The notes beneath the pieces were generated by a model. It made no database searches, had not been told where the DNA came from, and was given only the letters and a program-made list of their open reading frames with translations. Position numbers and translations under genes: made by a program. Shown in pieces: positions 1-5,177 of a DNA stretch of 5,177 bases. The stretch is from CBDUMN01 sp965368335 (GTDB taxonomy: Bacteria; Pseudomonadota; Alphaproteobacteria; Rhodospirillales; JAPHRK01). The stretch's first letter is position 1; every line of letters starts with the position of its first letter. The stretch is from the NCBI GenBank assembly GCA_965368335.1, contig CBDUMN010000152.1, positions 1-5,177 on the forward strand, given 5' to 3'.

Positions 1-1
1 C

Positions 2-1003
2 GACTATGCCGGAAGTTTCGCTCGTTTGAAGGCTGATTCGAACGGGATGGCCGAGAAGCTTTCTGAAATTGTCGGCTTCATCGTTGAGGCGGCAGACTCG
101 GTGAAGGGCGCTGCCTCGGAAATCGCGTCGGGGAGTTCGGACCTCGCCGGGCGCACCGAAAACCAGGCTTCGAGCTTGGAAGAGGTTGCGGCTTCTATGG
201 AAGAATTGACGGCTACCGTGCGGCAGAATGCCGATAGCGCCCAGCAGGCCAACCAACTGGCCGATAGCGCCAGTACGACCGCCAAAAAGGGCGGGGATGT
301 GGTGCGCAATGCCGTCGCCGCTATGGAAGGCATTCGCAGTTCGTCCGAGCAGATCAATGATATCGTTAGCATGATTGATGAAATTGCTTTCCAAACGAAC
401 CTTTTGGCGCTGAATGCCGCCGTTGAGGCCGCCCGTGCCGGAGAGGCGGGTAAAGGGTTTGCCGTGGTTGCTCAGGAAGTGCGGTCGTTGGCCCAACGCT
501 CGGCGGAGGCTTCAAAGGAAATCAGCGCCTTGATTAGCAATTCCGGCACCCAGGTGCAGGAGGGGGTCAAACTGGTTGATAATGCAGGATCCTCTCTAGA
601 GGAAATTGTTCAGTCTATCGTCAAGGTGGCCGAAATCATTACGGAGATCGCTTCGGCCAGTACCCAGCAGGCGTCGGGTCTGGACGAAGTGAATACAGCC
701 ATGGCCGCCATGGACGAAATGACCCAGCAAAATGCCGCTTTGGTCGAGGAAACCAATGCTGCCGCCACCTCAATGGACGTTAACGCTGACGATTTGGTCA
801 GTACCCTTGCCTTTTTCCGCAGAGGGGATGACGCCTTTAAAGGCTCCGGGTCAACAAAAAAACCGACGAGAAAAAAGACAGCTCTATCTGTCGTATCGGA
901 AAAAACGGCCTCGACGGCTGAGAAAAAGACTGCACCCAGAGCACCTGCGCCGGTTAATGAGGAAGGTGGGTTCGATGACGATGATGATTGGCAGGAGTTC
1001 TAA
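2..1003 (+). CDS. Methyl-accepting chemotaxis protein, C-terminal part (5' end outside window)
   Basis: This is the cytoplasmic signalling end of a chemoreceptor, which controls CheA kinase through CheW and is adapted by CheR/CheB. The reading frame is open from base 2, so the gene starts upstream; a TTG at 26 is internal, because the residues before it (DYAGSFAR) match the paralogue downstream. In order: end of a HAMP-like segment; N-terminal methylation helix with a Glu pair at 179-184 (ASSLEEVAAS); hairpin tip at 371-502 with the near-invariant IAFQTNLLALNAAVEAARAG core; C-terminal methylation helix with a Glu pair at 746-751 (AALVEETNAA). A Lys/Thr/Ala-rich linker follows, then an acidic tail ending DDDWQEF, a likely CheR/CheB-docking pentapeptide of the xWxxF type. 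Recalled E. coli Tsr aligns with its paralogue without gaps over the hairpin, suggesting the 36-heptad class. Sensor domain and ligand cannot be read from this window. Confidence 0.95.
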   Translation, partial: DYAGSFARLKADSNGMAEKLSEIVGFIVEAADSVKGAASEIASGSSDLAGRTENQASSLEEVAASMEELTATVRQNADSAQQANQLADSASTTAKKGGDVVRNAVAAMEGIRSSSEQINDIVSMIDEIAFQTNLLALNAAVEAARAGEAGKGFAVVAQEVRSLAQRSAEASKEISALISNSGTQVQEGVKLVDNAGSSLEEIVQSIVKVAEIITEIASASTQQASGLDEVNTAMAAMDEMTQQNAALVEETNAAATSMDVNADDLVSTLAFFRRGDDAFKGSGSTKKPTRKKTALSVVSEKTASTAEKKTAPRAPAPVNEEGGFDDDDDWQEF

Positions 1004-1029
1004 AGCAAAAACTCGTTGCTCCGTTATTT

Positions 1030-1043
1030 AGGGTCCTGACCCT
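1030..1043. repeat. Short palindrome between stop codon and terminator
   Basis: AGGGTCCTGACCCT is a perfect inverted repeat, with arms AGGGTC and GACCCT around a 2-base centre. As RNA it would fold as a 5-bp stem with a CCTG loop. It lies 26 bases after the first MCP stop codon and just before the terminator stem. It may be a small extra stem in the 3' UTR or a chance palindrome; no function is claimed. Confidence 0.35.
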
Positions 1044-1048
1044 ACTTT

Positions 1049-1080
1049 AAACCCCGCCATATTTTGGCGGGGTTTTCTTT
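1049..1080 (+). terminator. Rho-independent terminator of the first MCP gene
   Basis: The stem arms CCCCGCC (1052-1058) and GGCGGGG (1066-1072) pair perfectly and can be extended by AAA/TTT to 10 bp. The loop is 7 bases (ATATTTT). A T-rich tract TTTTCTTT (1073-1080) follows directly. It ends transcription of the upstream MCP, so the second MCP needs its own promoter. Confidence 0.93.
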
Positions 1081-1310
1081 GGTCGACCGATTATCTCTAA
1101 AGGAAAACGCCTGAAAATTTGCCTAAAAGGGGCTCGTTAATGAGTTGAATTACTTTCGTTCTTTTCAGTTTGGCTACAAGCGGGTTATGGTTGCATGACA
1201 GGGAAAACGCTTTTGGGGAGCAATAAGAACGGCTAAATGCCGAAATCAGGGGCCCGAAACGTTTCTCGTCATAATATTTTTTGGACACTTGAGAATTCAG
1301 GGGCTCTAAG
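1081..1310. other. Intergenic region upstream of the second MCP gene
   Basis: No convincing gene lies here; a short minus-strand frame that runs across the MCP start has no family features. The region should hold the promoter of the second MCP. It contains a 9-base direct repeat GGAAAACGC at 1102-1110 and 1202-1210, exactly 100 bases apart, and an 8-base repeat AGGGGCTC at 1128-1135 and 1299-1306, the second copy overlapping the ribosome binding site. A weak sigma-28-like promoter is annotated separately. A CATAAT box at 1270-1275 could be a sigma-70 type -10, but no good -35 sits 17 bases upstream. No sigma-54 GG-N10-GC motif was found in the stretch I checked. Confidence 0.5.
1234..1260 (+). 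promoter_or_regulatory. Possible sigma-28-like (flagellar/chemotaxis) promoter
   Basis: TAAA at 1234-1237 is followed, after 15 bases, by CCCGAAAC at 1253-1260. The sigma-28 consensus is TAAA-N15-GCCGATAA; the -35 core is exact and the -10 matches at 5 of 8 bases. Transcription would start near 1270, giving a leader of about 40 bases before the ATG. Chemoreceptor genes are often in this regulon, which makes it plausible, but the match is weak and short. Confidence 0.25.
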
Positions 1311-4001
1311 ATGTCTGACAACACTACGTCGATAAACGAAAAGAAGCAGGCAGACCGAGAAAATCAGGGTGGCGCGGACGGTAAAGTCGTTGACCGTGTC
1401 TTTATGGGAAATCTGAAGGTTCCCATTAAAATCTCACTGTTAATTGGGCTGGGCGTACTCGCTATTGCGATTTCCACCGGTATTTCGCTATTCGGATTAA
1501 ATAATCTGGATGGTGCGATGGAGACATTGGTGCGCGCCGATTCCATCAAAAATAGCGTTGCGCAACTCGATACGGGGGGCTTGCAACTCAGGCGGCATGA
1601 AAAAGATTTCCTGCTCCGCAAGGACAAGAAATTCAAAGACCGATACGTCGCGGATTTCAATAAAACGAAAAGCGTCCTCGATTCATTAAAAGCCTTGGCG
1701 GCCGATAGTGACATAGGACCAAGTCTCGATGCCATTGGCGGGATACTGGATCAGCATAATGCTCAATTCCAGAAGGTTGCTAAAACAGAGGAAGAGCTTG
1801 GATTGACGTCCCTCAAAGGGCTTCAAGGAAAGCTGGGGAATGCAGTTACCACCGTCGAGATGCAATTGGGCTGGTCATCCGAAGAGCGGCTCAAAGTTCT
1901 TATGTTGACCATGCGCAAGCATGAGAAAGATTTCGTTATGACGGGCAATGCCAAGTTTTTGCGTAGCGTCAAACAAACCCGGAAACAGTTCGATAAAACA
2001 TTGGAAGCGGCGTCGATTGCCGGGAAAGAAAATATCCAAAAATTGATGGCGGCCTATATGGACGCCATCGATGCTTATGGGAAAGTGCTTATTCGGCAAA
2101 ACGCTCAAGTTAAGATGCTGTCGACGATCTACACCAAGATGGGGCCGGAGATGGAAAAAGTCCGATCCTATGCGGAAGAGATTGGCGCCCAAGCGGAAGT
2201 GACGGCCAAGAAGGTAAAGACAAGCGTGACGACCTCGCTGATCTTGGCGGGGGTGATTATCGTCGTCGCCTTTTTGGTGCTGGGAATCTTAATCATGCGC
2301 AGTCTGACGGTTCCCGTCGGCCTGATTACCAAGGTTATGAATCGGCTGGCTGAAGGCCATAAGGATATCGATGTTCCCGCAACGGAAAATAAGGACGAAA
2401 TTGGAGAGATGGCGCGGGCGATGAACGTCCTGAAGAGGACGGCTTCGGAGGCCATGGGAGCCAAGGCGGCGCTCGATAATGCATCGGCCTGTGTCGCCAT
2501 CATCGGTACCGACAATAAGGTCCGCTATATCAACAGTGCTTGCGAAAACCTCTTGGCCCACAATGAAGCTGCCATTCGCAGTGTTAATCCGTCGTTTAGC
2601 GTGGCCAACCTTGTAGGCGCGGACATTGCAAGCCTTCATGGAACGTTTGGCAGGCTTGGGGCATTGGACGCGGCAAGACGGGAAAAAGAGGAGATAGGCG
2701 GCCGGACCCTTGCGTTTGAGGCCAATCCGGTGATTACCCCCTTAGGTGACCGCATCGGCGTGGCTTTGGAGCTGGAGGATCTGACCGAGCAATTGGCGAT
2801 TGAAGATGAAGTCGCCGCCCTGGTCGATAGCGCCGTTAATGGCGATTTCACCAAACGGGTGAAAACCGAAGGAAAGAGCGGCTTCATGCTGAAGCTGAGC
2901 GAAGGGATGAATGAAGTTCTCGGTTCGGTGAGCGCAGGCGTCGATGAAACGGTCGCCGTGATTGCCGGACTTTCTCAGGGCGATTTGACCAAGCGGATGA
3001 CTGGCGCTTATAGCGGCAGTTTCGCTCGGTTGAAGCAAGACTCTAATGGCATGGCCGAAAAACTTTCCGATATCGTTGGCTCGATTGTCGAAGCGGCCGA
3101 TGCAGTCAAGAACTCGGCTTCTGAAATTGCCTCTGGCAGTTCGGACTTGGCGGCGCGAACTGAAAGTCAGGCCTCCAGCCTTGAAGAAGTTGCCGCGTCT
3201 ATGGAAGAGCTCACCGCGACGGTCCGGCAAAACGCCGACAATGCAAAAGAGGCCAATCAACTCGCTGGGTCCGCCCGCGAAACCGCTCACAAAGGCGGAG
3301 AGGTTGTGCAGAATGCAGTGAGCGCCATGGAAGGGATTGAGGCATCCTCCAATCAGATCACCGATATTGTTGGGATGATTGACGAAATTGCTTTCCAGAC
3401 TAACCTTTTGGCGTTGAATGCCGCGGTTGAAGCGGCGCGCGCAGGCGAGGCAGGTAAGGGCTTTGCTGTGGTAGCCCAAGAAGTGAGATCGCTGGCCCAG
3501 CGCTCGAGTGAAGCGTCGAAGGAAATCAGCTCCCTGATCTCTAACAGCAGTCGTCAAGTGCAGGATGGCGTTAAGCTGGTTAAAGATGCCGGGGGATCCC
3601 TTGAGGAGATTGTCAACTCTATCGTCAAGGTGGCCGAGATCGTCACGGAAATCACCTCGGCCAGTACGGAACAGGCTGCCGGGTTGGATGAAGTCAATCA
3701 AGCGGTTTCCGCGATGGATGAAATGACTCAACAAAATGCCGCCTTGGTTGAAGAAACCAATGCGGCGGCGACGTCAATGGATACCAACGCCGATGATTTG
3801 GTTGGCACTCTTGATTTCTTCCAGCGAGGCAATAGGGCGGCCAAACCAAAGCCGGAGAAATCGAAAGCCTCTCCGACGTCTAAGCCGGTTACGGCATCAA
3901 CGCCTCCGTCTCAACCGAAACGTCCAACGCCGAAGGCGCCAGCCAAGGAGCCCGACGTCACTGAAAATTTTGATAGCGGTGATGACTGGCGGGAATTCTG
4001 A
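1311..4001 (+). CDS. Methyl-accepting chemotaxis protein with HBM-like sensor, HAMP and PAS domains
   Basis: This is a complete 896-aa transmembrane chemoreceptor. The ATG start has an AGGGG Shine-Dalgarno (1299-1303) at 7-base spacing. Order: hydrophilic N-terminal extension 1-38; TM1 about 41-63; periplasmic helical sensor about 64-307; TM2 about 308-329; HAMP about 330-382; PAS-like domain about 385-495; two HAMP-like repeats with GDFTKRV (511-517) and GDLTKRM (557-563); signalling hairpin about 590-835; Lys/Pro/Ser/Thr linker about 841-881; acidic tail ending DDWREF. The sensor carries two RxHEKDF motifs (around 94-100 and 202-208), the mark of the two-module HBM family, whose known members bind small organic acids; the ligand here is unknown. 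Methylation-type Glu pairs are 625-626 and 814-815, and the tip spans 689-732. It aligns without gaps to my recollection of E. coli Tsr across the hairpin. It should sit in the polar chemosensory array with CheA/CheW. Very sure of MCP, fairly sure of HBM and PAS. Confidence 0.96.
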   Translation: MSDNTTSINEKKQADRENQGGADGKVVDRVFMGNLKVPIKISLLIGLGVLAIAISTGISLFGLNNLDGAMETLVRADSIKNSVAQLDTGGLQLRRHEKDFLLRKDKKFKDRYVADFNKTKSVLDSLKALAADSDIGPSLDAIGGILDQHNAQFQKVAKTEEELGLTSLKGLQGKLGNAVTTVEMQLGWSSEERLKVLMLTMRKHEKDFVMTGNAKFLRSVKQTRKQFDKTLEAASIAGKENIQKLMAAYMDAIDAYGKVLIRQNAQVKMLSTIYTKMGPEMEKVRSYAEEIGAQAEVTAKKVKTSVTTSLILAGVIIVVAFLVLGILIMRSLTVPVGLITKVMNRLAEGHKDIDVPATENKDEIGEMARAMNVLKRTASEAMGAKAALDNASACVAIIGTDNKVRYINSACENLLAHNEAAIRSVNPSFSVANLVGADIASLHGTFGRLGALDAARREKEEIGGRTLAFEANPVITPLGDRIGVALELEDLTEQLAIEDEVAALVDSAVNGDFTKRVKTEGKSGFMLKLSEGMNEVLGSVSAGVDETVAVIAGLSQGDLTKRMTGAYSGSFARLKQDSNGMAEKLSDIVGSIVEAADAVKNSASEIASGSSDLAARTESQASSLEEVAASMEELTATVRQNADNAKEANQLAGSARETAHKGGEVVQNAVSAMEGIEASSNQITDIVGMIDEIAFQTNLLALNAAVEAARAGEAGKGFAVVAQEVRSLAQRSSEASKEISSLISNSSRQVQDGVKLVKDAGGSLEEIVNSIVKVAEIVTEITSASTEQAAGLDEVNQAVSAMDEMTQQNAALVEETNAAATSMDTNADDLVGTLDFFQRGNRAAKPKPEKSKASPTSKPVTASTPPSQPKRPTPKAPAKEPDVTENFDSGDDWREF
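3009..3830 (+). repeat. Paralogous signalling module, second copy (first copy 5-826)
   Basis: The translated segment aligns without gaps to that of 5-826 over 274 residues, with 44 differences by hand count (about 84% identical). The tip (371-502 against 3375-3506) is identical over 44 residues. Many synonymous third-position changes separate the two DNA copies, so the similarity is kept at the protein level and is not a fresh duplication. Similarity stops after FF(R/Q)RG: the linkers differ, and then the acidic WxEF tails match again. Confidence 0.9.
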
Positions 4002-4020
4002 GGAATAGGGAAAATAGAAA

Positions 4021-4052
4021 GGGCGGCCAGCGTTACCGGCCGCCCGCTTTTT
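4021..4052. terminator. Bidirectional rho-independent terminator between convergent genes
   Basis: GGGCGGCC (4021-4028) pairs perfectly with GGCCGCCC (4038-4045) around a 9-base loop. On the + strand the stem is followed by GC and TTTTT (4048-4052), closing the MCP transcript. On the - strand the same stem is followed at once by TTTCTATTTT, so it can also end the crotonase transcript, whose stop codon lies 16 bases away. Confidence 0.88.
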
Positions 4053-4068
4053 GTCGTCTTTCCGTGCG

Positions 4069-4860
4069 CTATTTGCCTTTCCACTCGGGCATGGGCTGTT
4101 TGGCGATAAAGGCGTCGACGCCTGCCTGGGCGTCTTCGGTAATCATGTTGCAGGCCATGGTTTCGGCCGCCATGTCGTAGGCCTCGGTCATGCCTTCTTC
4201 CAACTGCTTATAGAAAAGCTTTTTACCAAACGCTACGGAAACAGCCGGTTTGGACGCGATGTTGGCGGCCATGGCGTCGACTGCCGCATCCAACTCTCCG
4301 GCTGGAACGGCTTTATTGATCAAGCCTTGCTCGGCGGCGGCTTTGGCGTCGATGAATTCGCCTGTTACCAGCATCTCGAAGGCTTTTTTGCGGCTCAAAT
4401 TACGCGAAACGGAGATCATCGGAGTCGAGCAGAACAGTCCCACATTGATGCCCGAGGTGGCGAAGGTGGCGTTTTCCGAAGCGATCGCCAAGTCGCAAGC
4501 ACCAACCATTTGGCAACCGGCCGCCGTGGCGATGCCATGGATTTTGGCAATGACAGGCTGGGGGATGTGGGAGATGGATAGCATCATCTTGGAGCATTTT
4601 TTGAACAGCGCTTTTTGATCGGCCTTCCCCGGAGTTGAACGCATTTCTTTTAAGTCATGTCCGGCGCAGAAAGCTTTACCGTTGGCGGCCAAAATCACGA
4701 CCCGGACAGAGGTGTCGTTTTCAAGCCTCTCGAGCTCGGCCTGTAGGGTATCAAGCAGTTCGTGAGAAAGTGCGTTGAATTTGCCCGGACGGTTAAGCGT
4801 CAGTGTCGCTATGCCATCGCAGTCTTCGCGTAACAAAATGGGTTCGGTCTGTTCGGTCAT
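4069..4860 (-). CDS. Crotonase-superfamily protein, ECHDC3-like (annotated type: enoyl-CoA hydratase)
   Basis: This is a 263-aa acyl-CoA-binding protein of the enoyl-CoA hydratase/isomerase fold, of the usual length for the family. Visible features: N-terminal beta strands with LNRPGKFNAL (22-31); first oxyanion-hole loop AGHDLKEM (66-73); second oxyanion segment HGIATAAGCQ (108-117); FATSGINVGLFCSTP (133-147); and a C-terminal helical region ending in FIAKQPMPEW. The GCQ...FATSG..VGLFCSTP signature is that of the ECHDC3 branch. The positions of the two catalytic Glu of rat mitochondrial hydratase (E144, E164) are Gln117 and Gly137, with 20-residue spacing preserved, so classical hydration is doubtful and the true reaction is unknown. 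ATG at 4860 is chosen because the domain starts just after it; a GGGAG lies 11 bases upstream. ATG at 4878 and TTG at 4902 are in-frame alternatives. The gene is divergent from a thioesterase and shares its operator region, which suggests acyl-CoA catabolism. Confidence 0.92.
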   Translation of the reverse strand: MTEQTEPILLREDCDGIATLTLNRPGKFNALSHELLDTLQAELERLENDTSVRVVILAANGKAFCAGHDLKEMRSTPGKADQKALFKKCSKMMLSISHIPQPVIAKIHGIATAAGCQMVGACDLAIASENATFATSGINVGLFCSTPMISVSRNLSRKKAFEMLVTGEFIDAKAAAEQGLINKAVPAGELDAAVDAMAANIASKPAVSVAFGKKLFYKQLEEGMTEAYDMAAETMACNMITEDAQAGVDAFIAKQPMPEWKGK

Positions 4861-4940
4861 GTCTGATCTTGCTCCCATAGTCAGACAGCGGTGTGCTTCC
4901 AATATATGAAGGGTCCGCCGCTTTTTTCAAATGCTCATTA

Positions 4941-4962
4941 TTGACGTTTACGTAAACGTAAA
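4941..4962. promoter_or_regulatory. Palindromic operator with three ACGT cores, LiuR-like
   Basis: ACGTTTACGTAAACGT (4944-4959) is a perfect 16-bp palindrome. Three ACGT tetramers sit at 4944, 4950 and 4956, each 6 bases apart. They form two overlapping copies of TTKACGTNNACGTAAA, at 4941-4956 and 4947-4962. Sites with paired ACGT cores of this kind are, from memory, described for MerR-family LiuR regulators of leucine/branched-chain and acyl-CoA breakdown in proteobacteria. The site lies between the divergent crotonase and thioesterase genes and could control both. No regulator gene is in the window, so the assignment is an inference. Confidence 0.7.
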
Positions 4963-4969
4963 TTACCTT
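4941..4969 (+). promoter_or_regulatory. Possible sigma-70 type promoter for the thioesterase gene
   Basis: TTGACG (4941-4946) matches the -35 consensus at 5 of 6 bases. A TACCTT at 4964-4969 lies at 17-base spacing but matches TATAAT at only 3 of 6; CCTTAT at 19-base spacing is no better. The long spacer option would suit a MerR-type activator. The palindromic operator fills the spacer, so whatever binds it would control this promoter. The -10 is uncertain. Confidence 0.35.
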
Positions 4970-5027
4970 ATGGAAAAGGCGCAATCAATGGCCTATTTAA
5001 GGAAAAGCTAAAATAGGAAGGCTGGTC

Positions 5028-5177
5028 ATGGACCCCAAGGTTTCGGTCGAAGAGTTCAATAATATTATGCATATCGGGCTTCCGGCGGCGAAGGACGCAG
5101 GCACCGAGTGCGTTGCCATTGGTTATGGAACGGCGAAACTCCGCCTTCCTTACGACAGCCTACACCTCCGTCCCGGT
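5028..5177 (+). CDS. PaaI-family (hotdog-fold) acyl-CoA thioesterase, N-terminal part (3' end outside window)
   Basis: An open frame of 50 codons runs from ATG 5028 to the window edge without a stop. A good Shine-Dalgarno, AGGAAGG (5015-5021), stands 6 bases before the ATG. The protein begins MDPKVSVEEFNNI and shows a hotdog N-terminal pattern: a first helix (residues about 6-16), then GLPAAKDAG, strands around CVAIGYGTAKLRLPY, and SLHLRPG at the edge. LRPG leads, in PaaI-type thioesterases, into the helix with the catalytic region, which is beyond the window and so cannot be checked. The family hydrolyses acyl-CoA to free acid and CoA. The gene is divergent from the crotonase and shares the ACGT operator, which suggests they act on related CoA esters. 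The substrate cannot be told. Confidence 0.82.
   Translation, partial: MDPKVSVEEFNNIMHIGLPAAKDAGTECVAIGYGTAKLRLPYDSLHLRPG

Noticed and set aside
5..826. Recent duplication or mobile-element origin of the MCP repeat
   Set aside because: The copies differ at many synonymous sites, there are no terminal repeats or transposase, and the similarity ends at a domain boundary, which fits old gene duplication.
1171..1195. Possible sigma-54 promoter (TGGC...TTGC)
   Set aside because: The GG and GC elements are not at the required 10-base spacing.
1097..1324. 75-codon minus-strand frame in the gap before the second MCP
   Set aside because: It covers the likely promoter and start of the MCP, has no family features, and no Shine-Dalgarno was seen.
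2742..3734. 330-codon minus-strand open frame opposite the second MCP
   Set aside because: It lies wholly antisense to a strongly supported MCP coding region, has no recognisable domain, and such long antisense frames are a by-product of the codon use.
4051..4581. 176-codon plus-strand open frame opposite the crotonase gene
   Set aside because: It is antisense to conserved crotonase codons, runs through the terminator, is Gly/His rich without family features, and has no visible ribosome binding site.
4793..4984. 63-codon minus-strand frame across the crotonase start and operator
   Set aside because: It is in another frame from the crotonase, covers the operator, and its product shows no domain.

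Overview
The window looks like chromosomal DNA from a flagellated, motile alphaproteobacterium, most likely of Rhodospirillales type. The reasons are the style of the chemoreceptor signalling domains, the acidic C-terminal tails ending in D-D-W-x-E-F, the moderate GC content, and the crotonase/PaaI-thioesterase pair. The taxon is inferred from protein style only. The window holds four protein genes (two cut by the window edges), two rho-independent terminators and one striking palindromic operator.

Left part (1-4001): two methyl-accepting chemotaxis proteins (MCPs) lie in tandem on the + strand. The first is present only as its C-terminal 333 residues and ends in a strong terminator. A 307-base gap follows, with a probable promoter for the second gene. 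The second MCP is complete (896 aa): N-terminal cytoplasmic extension, TM1, a large two-module helical periplasmic sensor of HBM type, TM2, HAMP, PAS, HAMP-like repeats, the coiled-coil signalling hairpin, a flexible Lys/Pro linker and a CheR/CheB-docking tail. Over 274 aligned residues the two signalling modules are about 84% identical by hand count and align without gaps. They should therefore feed the same CheA/CheW array and the same adaptation enzymes while sensing different inputs.

Right part (4069-5177): a crotonase-superfamily gene on the - strand converges on the second MCP, and a probable bidirectional terminator separates them. The crotonase is of ECHDC3 type and lacks both catalytic glutamates of classical enoyl-CoA hydratase. 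Divergent from it, a PaaI-family hotdog thioesterase begins at 5028 and runs off the window. The 167-base divergent region carries a perfect 16-bp palindrome made of three ACGT cores at 6-bp spacing, embedded in two overlapping TTKACGTNNACGTAAA sites. This resembles operators of MerR-type acyl-CoA/branched-chain catabolism regulators (LiuR-like) and suggests co-regulation of the two acyl-CoA genes.

No clearly new system is present. The items most worth following are the triple-ACGT operator with its divergent acyl-CoA gene pair, and the tandem receptors that share a nearly fixed signalling module.
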